Of a stretch of DNA of 46,612 bases, positions 1 through 8,919 are shown in pieces; position 1 is the stretch's first letter, and every line of letters starts with the position of its first letter. A model generated the notes under the pieces. It had not been told where the DNA came from, did not search any database, and saw only the letters and a list, made by a program, of their open reading frames with translations. The translations under genes and the position numbers were made by a program. Source of the DNA: Gemmatimonadaceae bacterium (lineage in GTDB: Bacteria > Gemmatimonadota > Gemmatimonadetes > Gemmatimonadales > Gemmatimonadaceae). Location: assembly GCA_013361935.1 (NCBI GenBank), contig JABFXC010000046.1, forward strand, positions 1-46,612. Reading direction: 5' to 3'.

Positions 1-1
1 C

Positions 2-763
2 GAGCGGCAGGACCCCCTGCTCGAGGCGGAGACGCTGCGCGAGGTCGCGGAGGTCGCCTGCCAGCTGGGCCGCAATCGCGACATGCTCCGCGCGCTGAGC
101 CAGGCGCACCACATCTTCGCCGGGCTGCGCGCGGGGCGCGACCTGGCGGACGTCGGCGAGCGGGCGCAGCGTCTCGAGCAGCGCTTCCACGACGTGGTCG
201 CCCGCTGGAGCAGCTCGATCGAATCGAAGGACCCGTACACGCAGGGGCATTGCGAGCGCGTCGCGCGCTACGCCTGCGCGCTCGCCGAGCGCGCGGGGTT
301 TCATTCCATCACGATGTTCTGGTTCCGCGTCGGCGCGCTGCTGCACGACGTCGGCAAGATCGTCGTCCCGATCCAGATCCTCACGAAGCCGGGCCCGCTG
401 ACCGACGAGGAACGGCGGATCATGGAGCGCCACGCGCTCGCCGGCGCGGAGCTGCTCTCCGACGTCGAGTTCCCCTGGGACGTGCTGCCGATCATCCGCA
501 ACCATCACGAGCGGTGGGACGGCCGCGGCTATCCCGACCAGCTCGCCGGCGAATCGATCCCGCTCGCCGCGCGCATCCTCTGCATCGCCGACGTCTACGA
601 CGCGCTGACCACGGACCGTCCGTACCGCAAGGCGTTCGCGCGGGAGCGCGCGCTGGACATCATGGCGTCGGACAAGGGGGCGTTCGACCCGGAGCTGTTC
701 GAGGAGTTCAGATCGCTGCTGGTAGAGGGCGAGTTCGCGGAGCTCTCGGTTTCGGTGGCATGA
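2..763 (+). CDS. HD-GYP domain phosphodiesterase, 5' truncated by window edge
   Basis: The frame is open from base 2, so the gene begins upstream; the internal ATG at 83 is not a reliable start. The visible part is a complete HD-GYP domain: LLHDVGK supplies the metal-binding HD pair (bases 344-349), followed by the diagnostic HHERWDGRGYP segment (about bases 503-535) and the IADVYDALTTDRPYR segment. This family hydrolyses cyclic di-GMP in the cytoplasm. The upstream stretch is alpha-helical and charged and looks like a linker after an unseen sensory or receiver domain, as in RpfG-type response regulators. The 3' end runs directly into a large palindromic repeat (family E). Catalytic residues appear intact, so enzymatic activity is likely; the input signal cannot be seen. 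Confidence 0.93.
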   Translation, partial: ERQDPLLEAETLREVAEVACQLGRNRDMLRALSQAHHIFAGLRAGRDLADVGERAQRLEQRFHDVVARWSSSIESKDPYTQGHCERVARYACALAERAGFHSITMFWFRVGALLHDVGKIVVPIQILTKPGPLTDEERRIMERHALAGAELLSDVEFPWDVLPIIRNHHERWDGRGYPDQLAGESIPLAARILCIADVYDALTTDRPYRKAFARERALDIMASDKGAFDPELFEEFRSLLVEGEFAELSVSVA

Positions 764-771
764 CGAGCGGG

Positions 772-1043
772 GAAACCGCGGGGCGGGAGAGGGGTTCCGT
801 TGGAACCGGCGGTGCGGAGGGCGGAATACGGCGGCGCGGAGGGCGGGGGGCGGGAAAGTACCCATAAGGACTGAGGCCGACGCGCGGCGCCGCAGGCGCC
901 GCAGTCGGCCTCTGTTCCGAACAGGTAGTGTCCAGCCCCACCTGTCCCGCCCTGTGTTGTTCCGCCCCGCAGTATTCCGCCCCCCGCGCCGCCCTTTCAA
1001 ATGTGCCCATCTCCCGCCCCGGTCCCCTCTCCCACCCGGTTTC
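772..1043. repeat. Family E large imperfect palindrome between HD-GYP gene and ppi
   Basis: This element fills most of the 361 bp gap before the cyclophilin gene. Outer arms are 772-794 and 1024-1043 (GAAACCG..GGGAGAGGGG and its complement). Inner G-rich blocks around 815-855 (AGGGCGGAATAC type) recur as C-rich complements around 965-1000. At the centre is a near-perfect hairpin: 873-881 plus 884-891 pair with 895-902 plus 904-912, about 17 bp with a 3-base loop and one small bulge. A further short dyad (CTGTTC, C, GAACAG) follows. I see no convincing ORF in it. It starts about 8 bp after the stop codon, like the other repeat families in the window. Confidence 0.7.
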
Positions 1044-1124
1044 ACGGAACACCTCTCAGTTGCGCGGAAACGTCCGCGCTGGTGAAGTTACGCGAGGCAG
1101 TCACCCTCAACGTGCGAGGCACGC

Positions 1125-1586
1125 GTGGCGAAGCAGGCGACATTCGAGACGAACCGCGGCACCATCGTCGCGGAGCTGTACGAGAAGGACGCACCGAAGA
1201 CGGTGGAGAACTTCGAGAAGCTGGCGAACTCGGGGTTCTACGACGGGGTGAAGTTCCACCGCGTGATCTCCGATTTCGTGGTGCAGGGCGGCGATCCGCT
1301 GTCGCGCGATCTCCCCGCAGGTGATCCGCGCGTGGGGACGGGCGGCCCGGGGTGGAAGATCAAGTGCGAGACGGCGGGCAATCCGCGCAAGCACGAGGTG
1401 GGGGCGCTATCGATGGCGCACGCCGGGAAGGACACGGGCGGGAGCCAGTTCTTCATGGTGTTGAGCGAGGACAACACGCGGCACCTGAACGGAGTGCACA
1501 CGGTCTTCGGGAAGATCACGCAGGGAATCGACGTGATGAAGAAGATCGAGAAGAACGACGTGATGACGAAGGTGCGCGTCAGCTGA
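1125..1586 (+). CDS. Peptidyl-prolyl cis-trans isomerase, cyclophilin type
   Basis: A 153-residue single-domain cyclophilin that catalyses cis-trans isomerisation of prolyl bonds. The hallmark segments are present: FHRV at residues 44-47 (active-site Arg), VQGGDP at 53-58, the GGSQFF segment at 105-110 and [10 protein letters not shown] at 121-130. The start is a GTG at 1125; no signal peptide follows, so a cytoplasmic location is expected. The usual tryptophan of eukaryotic cyclophilins is replaced by His in the NGVHTVFG segment, as in many bacterial PpiB proteins. A small membrane-protein gene follows 38 bp later and may be co-transcribed. Confidence 0.95.
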   Translation: MAKQATFETNRGTIVAELYEKDAPKTVENFEKLANSGFYDGVKFHRVISDFVVQGGDPLSRDLPAGDPRVGTGGPGWKIKCETAGNPRKHEVGALSMAHAGKDTGGSQFFMVLSEDNTRHLNGVHTVFGKITQGIDVMKKIEKNDVMTKVRVS

Positions 1587-1624
1587 CGGCGCGTCTCACA
1601 CCGGACGACGAGAGGACAGACGAC

Positions 1625-1780
1625 ATGGCTGCACCACTGCCGGGCGACAAGCGGGCGGGATTCATGGGGCTGATCATCGGCGGGATCGTGGTGTTCCTGA
1701 TCGCGTGGGGGATCGTGCACCTGACCAACAAGAAGTACGAAGGGCACGAGGGGGGAGCGGAGGCGGCGGAGACGCGGTAG
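1625..1780 (+). CDS. Small single-pass membrane protein, 51 aa
   Basis: A short ORF (MAAPLPGDKRAGFMG..) with a good ribosome binding site, AGAGGA at 1611-1616, eight bases before the ATG. Residues about 14-32 form one hydrophobic helix (LIIGGIVVFLIAWGIV), preceded by a basic KR and followed by a charged, Glu-rich tail. It has no recognisable domain. The RBS, G/C-rich third positions and membrane-helix pattern make it a likely real gene, perhaps expressed with the cyclophilin upstream. Function unknown. Confidence 0.72.
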   Translation: MAAPLPGDKRAGFMGLIIGGIVVFLIAWGIVHLTNKKYEGHEGGAEAAETR

Positions 1781-1787
1781 AACGGCG

Positions 1788-1860
1788 GGGGTCAGGGGTC
1801 AGGGGTCAGGCGTAAGGAACGGCGGCAACCGCGGTTCCTCACACCTGGCCCCTGGCCCCT
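1788..1860. repeat. Family A palindromic repeat, copy 1
   Basis: About 73 bp. The left arm is three tandem GGGGTCA heptamers, the centre carries GGAAC and GGTTCC arms, and the right arm is CCTGGCCCCTGGCCCCT. It begins 7 bp after the stop of the 51-aa gene and ends one base before the -35 element of the tetR promoter. It can fold into one long hairpin. Confidence 0.85.
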
Positions 1861-1861
1861 G

Positions 1862-1890
1862 TTGTATATCGCCCGCAGACCCGCTACATT
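1862..1890 (+). promoter_or_regulatory. Probable sigma-70 promoter of the efflux operon
   Basis: A -35-like TTGTAT (1862-1867) and a -10-like TACATT (1885-1890) are separated by exactly 17 bp. The matches are moderate (3/6 and 4/6), but the spacing is ideal and a palindromic operator lies immediately downstream, where a TetR repressor would block initiation. Confidence 0.5.
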
Positions 1891-1894
1891 AGTG

Positions 1895-1908
1895 ACTGAC
1901 CGGTCAGT
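1895..1908. promoter_or_regulatory. Palindromic TetR-type operator
   Basis: ACTGACCGGTCAGT is a perfect 14-bp palindrome, a form often seen in TetR-family operators. It sits just after the predicted -10 box and about 100 bp before the tetR start codon, so the encoded repressor probably controls its own operon. The binding protein is inferred from position only. Confidence 0.7.
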
Positions 1909-2008
1909 AAACTTGGCCGCCGGGGGACCGTTCCCCTCGGCGGCCGTGGACGGCCTGGGGCCGGCCCACGGCCGGGAACCCCGCCGTACTCTCTCGCGCT
2001 CGTCCTCC

Positions 2009-2722
2009 GTGCCCGAACGTCCCGTCAAATCCGCCCGCCGACGCCCCACGCGCCCCCCGGCGCGCGAGCGCCGGCGCCGACCGGATGAACGGCCGGCGCA
2101 GATCCTCGAGGCCGCCCTCGACGTCTTCGGCGAGAAGGGCCTCGCCGCCGCGCGACTCGACGACATCGCCAAGCGCGCCGGTGTCGCCAAGGGCACCATC
2201 TACCTCTACTTCCCCAACAAGGACGAGCTCTTCCGCGCGGTCATCCGATCGACCGTCGTCGCCGAGCTCGATCGCGCCGAGTCGGTGCTCGCCGCGGGAC
2301 CCCCCGATGCGCAGCTCCAGGCGTTCATGAAGGGCTACTGGGCGTTCCTCTGCACGCCCACCTTCGAGCGCGTCCACCGGCTCGTGATGAGCGAGATGCC
2401 GCACTTCCCCGACCTCGCGCGCTTCTACGGCAACGAGGTCGTCGCCCGCAGCCACAAGCTCATCGCCGGCATCATCAGCGAAGGGATCGCCGCGGGACTC
2501 TTCCGCGCCGCCGATCCGTACGCGACGGCGCGCATGATCATGGCCAGCTTCGTCATGCACGGCGTCTGGCGCGCGAAGCGCGTCGTCCTGCCGCACCTCG
2601 GCTCGGTCCCCGACGCCGTGCTCTTCGAGCAGCTCTCCGATTTCATTCACGCCGCGCTCCGTCCCGACGCGCGCGGCTCGCACCATTCGCCGGCGCGGGT
2701 CGCGCCGCGCTCGCACTCATGA
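2009..2722 (+). CDS. TetR/AcrR family repressor of the efflux operon
   Basis: About 237 residues from the GTG at 2009. The open frame reaches back to 1862, but that would put the promoter and operator inside the gene. After a basic Arg/Pro-rich tail, residues about 29-75 form the TetR DNA-binding domain: AAALDVFGEKGLAAARLDDIA-type helices, then the helix-turn-helix with GVAKGTIYLYFPNKDELF. The C-terminal two-thirds is the variable ligand/dimerisation region, ending with a Ser/His/Arg tail. Its stop overlaps the ATG of the outer membrane protein gene (ATGA at 2719-2722), which indicates translational coupling. It probably releases the operator when it binds a drug-like compound. No strong Shine-Dalgarno precedes the chosen start, so the start is uncertain. 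Confidence 0.9.
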   Translation: MPERPVKSARRRPTRPPARERRRRPDERPAQILEAALDVFGEKGLAAARLDDIAKRAGVAKGTIYLYFPNKDELFRAVIRSTVVAELDRAESVLAAGPPDAQLQAFMKGYWAFLCTPTFERVHRLVMSEMPHFPDLARFYGNEVVARSHKLIAGIISEGIAAGLFRAADPYATARMIMASFVMHGVWRAKRVVLPHLGSVPDAVLFEQLSDFIHAALRPDARGSHHSPARVAPRSHS

Positions 2723-4089
2723 ACATCGTCTCGTCCATTCGCAGTACCTCATCGCGCGCGCTGGTCGCGCTGACGGCGGTCATCCTCGCCGGCGCACCCG
2801 CGGGGCTCAGCGCCCAGGACAGCACGGGCACGGGGCCGACCGTCGTCCTCACCCTCGGCGAAGCGGTGCGCCTCGCCGCGCGTCAGGCGCCCACGGCCGA
2901 GGCGGGACGCTACCGCGCGGCCGAAGCGCGCGCCCGCGTGACGCAGGCCCGCTCGGCGCTGCTGCCCGACCTCTCGGCGGACGCGACGCGGAACGGCCGC
3001 ACCTTCAACACCGCGACCTTCGGCATCCCGTTTCCCGGCTTCAACCCGTACGGCCAGGTGCTCGGCCCGGTGATCCTCACCGATCTCCGCGCACGCGGGC
3101 GAATGAACCTCCTCGACCTGTCGGCGTTCGCGCGCGTTCGCGCGGCGCGGACCGCGGCCGAGGCGGGGAGCCTCGACGCGCAGGCGGCGGCGGAGAACGC
3201 GGCGTCGCAGGCGGCGGGCGCCTACCTGCGCGCGCTTCGCGCCGATGCGCAACTCCGTGCCCGGGCCGAGGACTCGACGCTCGCCGCCGAGCTGCTCGGT
3301 ATCGCGCGCGAGCAGCTGCGCGCGGGCACCGGCACCGCGCTCGACGTCACCCGCGCGCAGTCGCAGTCTGCGGGCGTGCGCGCGCAGCTCATCGCCGCGC
3401 GCTCCGATCGCGCGCGTACGCGTCTCGAGCTGCTCCGCGCGCTCGGGCTGCCGCTGGATTCGCGGCTGGAGCTCAGCGACTCGCTCGAGCGGCTGCTTCC
3501 GGGCGACAGCGTTCCGACCGCCGAGGCGGCGACGGAGCGCGCGCTGGCCAACCGTCCCGACGTGCGCGCCGCGGAGGAGCAGCTCCGCGCGGCGAAGCTG
3601 AACGTGAAGGCGATCCAGGCGGAGCGCCTCCCGACGATCGGCGCCTTCGGCGATCAGGGGGTGATCGGCCCGCGCAACGATCATCTGCTCAATACCTACG
3701 ATTGGGGCATCCAGCTCTCGGTCCCGATCTTCGACGGCTTCCGCCGCGAGGGGCGGATCGAGGAGCAGCGCGCGGTCTCGAACGAGGCCGACGTGCGCCG
3801 CCGCGATCTGCGCGCGCAGGCGGGGGTCGAGGTGCGCTCGGCGCTGCTCGACATCGGCTCGGCGCGCGAGCAGGTGGACGCTGCGCGCGAGCGGCTGCGT
3901 CTGGCCGAGCAGGAGGTATCGCAGGCGCGCGAGCGCTTCGCGGCCGGGGTCGGCGGGAACGCCGACGTCGTCACCGCCGCGCTCGGGCTGACCGCGGCGC
4001 GCAACCAGCTGCTCGACGCGCTGACGCTCTTCCAGTCGGCGCGGGTCTCGCTCGCGCGGGCCGAGGGCTCGGCGACGAGCATCCAGTAG
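2719..4089 (+). CDS. TolC/OprM-like outer membrane efflux protein
   Basis: A 456-residue exported protein with a signal peptide (residues about 1-32, ending near LSAQD). The body has the two-fold repeated coiled-coil pattern of outer membrane efflux proteins, with long Ala/Arg/Glu-rich helices such as ARAQSQSAGVRAQL and QARERFAAGVGGNADV, the latter typical of the second repeat. Trimers form the outer membrane and periplasmic tunnel for the EmrAB-type pump encoded next. The start is the ATG of the ATGA overlap with tetR. The operon order repressor, outer-membrane channel, adaptor, MFS pump is a complete tripartite system. Confidence 0.94.
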   Translation: MNIVSSIRSTSSRALVALTAVILAGAPAGLSAQDSTGTGPTVVLTLGEAVRLAARQAPTAEAGRYRAAEARARVTQARSALLPDLSADATRNGRTFNTATFGIPFPGFNPYGQVLGPVILTDLRARGRMNLLDLSAFARVRAARTAAEAGSLDAQAAAENAASQAAGAYLRALRADAQLRARAEDSTLAAELLGIAREQLRAGTGTALDVTRAQSQSAGVRAQLIAARSDRARTRLELLRALGLPLDSRLELSDSLERLLPGDSVPTAEAATERALANRPDVRAAEEQLRAAKLNVKAIQAERLPTIGAFGDQGVIGPRNDHLLNTYDWGIQLSVPIFDGFRREGRIEEQRAVSNEADVRRRDLRAQAGVEVRSALLDIGSAREQVDAARERLRLAEQEVSQARERFAAGVGGNADVVTAALGLTAARNQLLDALTLFQSARVSLARAEGSATSIQ

Positions 4090-4147
4090 TTCCATAGATT
4101 CGTCAATTCCGGCGCGTCCCGCGCCTAACGTCACACGATACAGAGCA

Positions 4148-5188
4148 ATGGCCAATCGCAAGCGCATCCTCCCGATCGTCGGAATCCTCGTCCTGCTCGG
4201 CCTCGGCTGGTTCGCGAAGCAGTGGTGGTACGGGCGCGCGCACGAGTCGACCGACAACGCGCAGGTGGACGGGCACCTCATCCCGGTGCTCGCGAAGGTG
4301 GGCGGCTACGTGCAGGCCGTGAACGTCCAGGAGAACGACACCGTCACCGAGGGGAAGGTGCTCGTGCGGATCGACTCCGCGGAGTACGCGGTGCGCCTGC
4401 AGCAGGCGACCGCCGATCTCGCCGCGGCGCGCGCCTCAGCGGGGAGCGGCAACGGCGGCGGTCAGGCGCAGGCGCAGGTGGCCGCGGCGGCGGGGCAGCA
4501 GGGCGCGCTCCAGTCACAGATCCGCGCGGCGCAGGCGTCGCTGGACAAGGCGAACGCGGACCTCGCGCGCATGCGCGATCTCGCGGCGAAGCAGATCGTC
4601 TCCTCGCAGACGCTCGACGCCGCGGTCGCGGCGCAGCAGTCGGCGGAGGCCAACCTGCAGGCGCTGCAGCGTCAGGCGGGAGCGGCGGGGGCGACGGTGC
4701 AGAGCGCGGAAGCGGGCGTCCGGCTCGCCGAGGCGCGGCTGGCGAGCGCGCAGGCATCGCGCGACAACGCGGCGCTCCAGCTCGAGTACACGCGCGTCAC
4801 CGCGCCCGCGTCGGGCGTGGTCTCCAAGAAACAGGTCGAGGTCGGCCAGCTCGTCCAGGCCGGGCAGCCGCTGATGACGATCGTCAGCGACACCGGCGTC
4901 TACATCACGGCGAACTTCAAGGAAACGCAGCTCGCCGACATCCGCGTCGGCGAGCCGGTGGACATCGAGGTCGACGCGTACGGGTGCACCGCGGAGGGGA
5001 AGGTGGAGAGCCTGAGCGCGGCGACGGGGGCGAAGTTCGCGCTGCTGCCGCCGGACAACGCGACGGGCAACTTCACCAAGGTCGTGCAGCGCGTGCCCGT
5101 GCGGATCGCGGTGACGAAGCCCTGCGACCGGAAGCAGGCGCTGCGGCCGGGCATGTCGGTCACCGTGCACGTGTCCACCAAGTCGTAA
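4148..5188 (+). CDS. EmrA-like membrane fusion (HlyD family) adaptor
   Basis: 346 residues. One N-terminal membrane anchor (about 6-24, IVGILVLLGLGWFA) is followed by the ESTDNAQVDGHLIPV beta-strand typical of EmrA and HlyD, a split lipoyl domain (VGGYVQAVNVQENDTV and the later TRVTAPASGVVSKK), and a long Ala/Gln-rich coiled-coil hairpin (about 85-215). The beta-barrel region follows, including a SDTGVYITANFKETQL stretch seen in EmrA proteins. It links the inner-membrane transporter to the TolC-like channel across the periplasm. A GCCTAACG octamer lies in the 58-bp gap before it. The EmrB-type gene begins 4 bp after its stop. Confidence 0.94.
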   Translation: MANRKRILPIVGILVLLGLGWFAKQWWYGRAHESTDNAQVDGHLIPVLAKVGGYVQAVNVQENDTVTEGKVLVRIDSAEYAVRLQQATADLAAARASAGSGNGGGQAQAQVAAAAGQQGALQSQIRAAQASLDKANADLARMRDLAAKQIVSSQTLDAAVAAQQSAEANLQALQRQAGAAGATVQSAEAGVRLAEARLASAQASRDNAALQLEYTRVTAPASGVVSKKQVEVGQLVQAGQPLMTIVSDTGVYITANFKETQLADIRVGEPVDIEVDAYGCTAEGKVESLSAATGAKFALLPPDNATGNFTKVVQRVPVRIAVTKPCDRKQALRPGMSVTVHVSTKS

Positions 5189-5192
5189 TCGC

Positions 5193-6788
5193 ATGGCGAC
5201 GACGGTCGCACCCGCCGGCGCGGGCTACACGGCGAGCGTCACCGGCGCGGACAGGTATCGTTACAAGTACCTGATCGCGATCTCGGTGACGCTCGCCGCC
5301 GTTCTGGAGCTCATCGACACGTCGATCGTGAACGTCGCGATCCCGCACATGATGGGGAACCTCGGCGCGACGCTCGACGAGATCGCGTGGGTGTCGACCG
5401 GGTACATCATCGCGAACGTCATCGTCATCCCGATCTCGGCGTGGCTCTCGGCGCTCTTCGGGCGGAAGCGCTACATCACCGGCTCGATCCTGCTGTTCGT
5501 GCTGTCGTCGTTCTTCTGCGGCGCGGCGACCTCGCTGGGCGGGCTGGTCTTCTGGCGCGTCATCCAGGGGATCGGCGGGGGCGGGCTGCTCTCGACGGCG
5601 CAGTCGACGCTGTACGAGTCATTCCCGCCGGAGGAGGCGGGGACGGGGATGGCGATCTTCGGGATGGGCGTCATGGTCGGCCCGACGCTCGGCCCGACGT
5701 TAGGCGGGTGGATCACCGACAACTTCAACTGGCCCTGGATCTTCTACATCAACGTGCCGCTCGGGCTGATGGCGGCGCTGATGACGTGGACCTACGTGCC
5801 CGACGCCGAGCATCAGGAGCGGCGGGCGACGGTGGACTGGCTGGGGATCGGGCTGCTGGCGGTCGGGATCGGGTCGCTGCAGTGGATGCTCGAGCGCGGG
5901 GAACGCTACGACTGGTTCGAGTCGCGCTTCGTGACGACGCTTGCGGTCACCGCGGTCGTGTCGCTTGCGCTGCTCGTCTGGCACGAGCTGACGACGGACG
6001 AGCCGGTGATCGACTTCCACGTGCTCAAGTCGCGGCAGCTCACCGCGGGGACGCTGATCGCGGCGATGCTCGGCTTCGCGCTCTTCGGATCGGTGTTCAT
6101 CCTGCCGGTGTTCCTGCAGCAGCTGCACGGCTTCACGGCCTGGCAGACGGGGAAGGTGATCCTGCCGGGCGCGCTGGCGTCGGCGTTCACGATGGCGATC
6201 GTCGGGCGGAACGCGAACCGGCTGGACGCGCGCTACACGGTGGTGGTCGGCGCGCTGCTCTTCTTCGCGTCGATGTACATGCTCTCGCTGCTGACGTACG
6301 ACGCGGGGGCGCACGATCTCTTCTGGCCGCTGATCCTGCGCGGCGTGGGGCTGGGGCTCATCTTCGTGCCGCTGACCAACGCGACGATGGCGGACCTGAA
6401 CGTGACGCAGCTGCACCAGGGGACGGGACTGTTCAATCTGACGCGGCAGCTCGGCGGCTCGCTGGGGATCGCGCTGATGGCGACGCTGCTCTCGCGCTTC
6501 GTGAGCGGGCAGAAGGCGCTGCTCACCGAGCACGTCGTGAGCACCGACCCGAGCGTGATGGCACGCCTCGACGCGATGACGCGGGCGCTGATCGGAAAGG
6601 GCGCGAGCGCGAGCGCCGCGAAGATGCAGGCGATCGCGATCCTCGACCGGCAGGTGACGGCGCAGGCGAGCGTGCTGGCGTTCTCGAAGATCTATCTCAT
6701 CAGCGGGGTGGCGCTGGTCGCGTCGCTGCCGCTGCTGCTTCTCTTCAAGACCGGCCGGGCGCGCGGCGCCGTCGGGCCCGTGCACTGA
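5193..6788 (+). CDS. EmrB-like MFS drug exporter, DHA2 family (14 TM)
   Basis: 531 residues with about 14 hydrophobic helices, the usual length for the DHA2 drug:H+ antiporter family. It shows ELIDTSIVNVAIPHMMGNL in helix 1, ALFGRKRYI of the motif A loop, and the family-specific motif C region VGPTLGPTLGGWITDN, followed by WPWIFYINVPLG. It exports amphipathic compounds through the adaptor and channel encoded upstream. The Leu codon TTA in the TLGG segment is part of a GCCTAACG octamer (reverse orientation). The gene ends the efflux operon and converges with the minus-strand lipoprotein gene, leaving a 60-bp gap. Confidence 0.95.
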   Translation: MATTVAPAGAGYTASVTGADRYRYKYLIAISVTLAAVLELIDTSIVNVAIPHMMGNLGATLDEIAWVSTGYIIANVIVIPISAWLSALFGRKRYITGSILLFVLSSFFCGAATSLGGLVFWRVIQGIGGGGLLSTAQSTLYESFPPEEAGTGMAIFGMGVMVGPTLGPTLGGWITDNFNWPWIFYINVPLGLMAALMTWTYVPDAEHQERRATVDWLGIGLLAVGIGSLQWMLERGERYDWFESRFVTTLAVTAVVSLALLVWHELTTDEPVIDFHVLKSRQLTAGTLIAAMLGFALFGSVFILPVFLQQLHGFTAWQTGKVILPGALASAFTMAIVGRNANRLDARYTVVVGALLFFASMYMLSLLTYDAGAHDLFWPLILRGVGLGLIFVPLTNATMADLNVTQLHQGTGLFNLTRQLGGSLGIALMATLLSRFVSGQKALLTEHVVSTDPSVMARLDAMTRALIGKGASASAAKMQAIAILDRQVTAQASVLAFSKIYLISGVALVASLPLLLLFKTGRARGAVGPVH

Positions 6789-6848
6789 TTCCCGCGATCG
6801 CCGGGACACGCGAAGACTTTCAGAAGGCGCCAACAGATGGGCCGACTG

Positions 6849-7388
6849 TCACTGCGTCTCAATGAAGTGGATGGGCTGCTCGCTGCGCTCTGTCGCGACC
6901 AGCAGGACAGGTTCAGTGATGTCCGGCAGGCAGCCTGCGCCTGGGGGAAGCGTCGGGGTGTACACCAGTGCGTAGGTCACTCCATCGCGGGGATCGGAGT
7001 ACAACCGCGGCAGGTCGGGTGCCGGCAAGCCGCAGCCATTTCGGCCGCGTCCGAGAACGACGATCATTTCTCGCGCGAAGTCGATCTGGGGGAGAGAGTC
7101 GCTCGCTGACGACTGCGCCTTTCCTGAACGGGCCATCAGTGAAACCCAGAGGGCGCGCCAAAGCATAGAGTCGCGGACTACGATGTGTGTCTCGTCCATA
7201 AACTCACTCCGCGTAACCCTCTGAATCACCCGGACTGACATCTGCCTCATCCGGGCAGTATCAGGCGCGAGAGCTAGGCATCGTTCGGCGACGCTGGCGG
7301 CATCGGGAGACGACGGGGGTCGCCTCCCGATGCACGCGCCAAGCAGCAACAGCGCTGCGACGCGCAAGGGGTTTGTGCTGCTTAGCAA
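6849..7388 (-). CDS. Predicted lipoprotein, unknown function
   Basis: About 179 residues. The open frame begins at TTG 7388, overlapping the stop of the protease gene by a few bases; an internal start is possible. The N-terminus has a hydrophobic stretch ending in a lipobox-like LLLGAC (Cys about 19), so the product is probably an outer-membrane or periplasmic lipoprotein. The body has no motif I recognise; it contains a [17 protein letters not shown] segment and three further cysteines that might form disulfides. Base composition is visibly less G/C-rich than the flanking operons, a property shared with the protease gene before it. Confidence 0.65.
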   Translation of the reverse strand: MLSSTNPLRVAALLLLGACIGRRPPSSPDAASVAERCLALAPDTARMRQMSVRVIQRVTRSEFMDETHIVVRDSMLWRALWVSLMARSGKAQSSASDSLPQIDFAREMIVVLGRGRNGCGLPAPDLPRLYSDPRDGVTYALVYTPTLPPGAGCLPDITEPVLLVATERSEQPIHFIETQ

Positions 7389-8821
7389 GTCCGTGATGAA
7401 CAGGAGACAGTTATCTCACGGAAGTAGTCAACGACAGTGCCAGCCGCGTCAGTAGTGCGGAGCTCAATGTCGGTGCTAAGCGCTCCTGCTGGCGCATAAA
7501 TCCTGCACGAGGACGTCGTGCATGCAAGCGTGCCATCCTGGAACCAGCTATACGAATACGGCGTGACTCCGCCTTGAGTATGCGAAACGTAAAGGCCGCT
7601 ACCACCGGGCGAAATAGAAGCAGGTCCGCTAATCGAGTCGTGCAGGAACAAGGTGTAAAGCAACAGGTTCGGCGAGCCCGTCCCGAGACTTGATGCCTGT
7701 AGCACCCCCGCAGTGGCCAGATTCAGAACACTACCGCGAACGGCGGAGGGCAAGTCATTCGGATGGTCGGAGAGATAGAGCGCTGCCGCTCCTCCGACGT
7801 GCGGGGCCGCGAAGGACGTCCCGCTAAATGGGGCACTACCATTCGTGGATGTATTGCTCGCGCTCACGACATTCTCGCCAGGCGCAAACAGGTTGATACA
7901 CGATCCAATGTTGGTGCCCAGTTCGCGGAAATCGCTGGCATCGGACGAGCCAACAGTGATGACAGCGGCACTCGTGCTGAGTCTCGCAGGTGAGCGGCCA
8001 CAAGCATCTACACCGGAGTTACCCGCGGCCAAGGCCACAGTAACGCCGTGATCTACCGCCGAACGGATCGCCGTCTCCATAGAGTTCACGGAGTCGATTG
8101 CGGGATTAAACTCGACCGAGATTACAGCTACGGCAGGTCGCTGGAGGTACTGCAGCATAAGGCTGACCCCCGCGTGCACATTGTCCGAATAGACAGCATT
8201 ATCGCACTGTGCGACGCGGACGGCATGCAATGTGACTGCCTTGGCAACTCCGTAGGTATTACCGCCTGCGATTGCTGCCATGCCTGTTCCGTGCCCGTTG
8301 CAATCGTCGAGGTTCGCTGTTGTGGAATAGGGATAGGTAAACACGTCCCATGAGTGCGCGAGGTCAACGCGATTTCCGAAGTCTTGGTGCGTGAAGTGAA
8401 TACCTGTATCGATGATGTACACGTGGACGCCAGCACCGCTCGCGCCGTAGCGATATATACCGTCGAGCGGTAATAACCTCTGGTCGATGCGATCGAGGCC
8501 CCAGGAGGGCGGGACTGCTTGCGAACCTGCGAGCAGGCCTTTCGCGTTGCGCTCCACGCGGACTACGCCAGGAATCGCCCGGATCCTCGCAACCAGTGAT
8601 GAAGGGATTTCCGCGGAGAACCCTTTCAGCGGCCCTTCGAAACGAAGATATGGAACGAGCCCGAATTGCCGGGCAATCGAGTCGGTCATGGCGCGTTCTG
8701 AGCGAATGTTGTCATTGAACGTCACGATGTAACGTCGAAGGTTTGGGTCGGCAGTATCACGCGATACCGACTGATCGGCAGAGACGCCGATCGCTCGGGG
8801 GTGAGCAATCCGTCCGAACAC
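7382..8821 (-). CDS. Subtilisin-like serine protease (S8) with propeptide
   Basis: 479 residues in this frame. An inhibitor-I9-type propeptide (about 30-95, [10 protein letters not shown] to [10 protein letters not shown]) precedes a peptidase S8 domain with the full catalytic machinery: Asp138 (IIDTG), His177 (NGHGTG), oxyanion Asn268 (AAGNSG) and Ser336 (GTSFAAPH). The last 80 residues resemble an Ig/PKD-like beta domain ([14 protein letters not shown]). The GTG at 8821 is a poor start: the secretion signal lies just upstream in another frame (8797-8919), with its own Shine-Dalgarno. One extra base in the G-run at 8797-8801 would join the two. The gene is therefore either frameshifted or mis-sequenced there. 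GC content is lower than in neighbouring genes, suggesting acquisition by transfer. Confidence 0.9.
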   Translation of the reverse strand: MFGRIAHPRAIGVSADQSVSRDTADPNLRRYIVTFNDNIRSERAMTDSIARQFGLVPYLRFEGPLKGFSAEIPSSLVARIRAIPGVVRVERNAKGLLAGSQAVPPSWGLDRIDQRLLPLDGIYRYGASGAGVHVYIIDTGIHFTHQDFGNRVDLAHSWDVFTYPYSTTANLDDCNGHGTGMAAIAGGNTYGVAKAVTLHAVRVAQCDNAVYSDNVHAGVSLMLQYLQRPAVAVISVEFNPAIDSVNSMETAIRSAVDHGVTVALAAGNSGVDACGRSPARLSTSAAVITVGSSDASDFRELGTNIGSCINLFAPGENVVSASNTSTNGSAPFSGTSFAAPHVGGAAALYLSDHPNDLPSAVRGSVLNLATAGVLQASSLGTGSPNLLLYTLFLHDSISGPASISPGGSGLYVSHTQGGVTPYSYSWFQDGTLACTTSSCRIYAPAGALSTDIELRTTDAAGTVVDYFREITVSCSSRTC

Positions 8822-8919
8822 GCGGCGAAACCGAATGCGATGGTAAGCGCCGCAATTCCGAATACAAAGGCTCTCCTCGTTTTTCGTGCGATTCCTAAGA
8901 CGTGTTCAGTGCGCGGCAT
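8797..8919 (-). other. Out-of-frame lipoprotein signal peptide of the S8 protease
   Basis: From ATG 8919, preceded by GGGAG six bases upstream (complement of 8926-8930), the frame reads a basic N-terminus, a hydrophobic core ([12 protein letters not shown]) and a lipobox AACSDG, then LLTPER. At the run of five G (five C on the coding strand, 8797-8801) the protease frame takes over with [13 protein letters not shown]. With one inserted C the product would read ..[12 protein letters not shown].., a normal lipoprotein-protease junction. The frame as printed continues to 8722 without homology. Confidence 0.7.
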
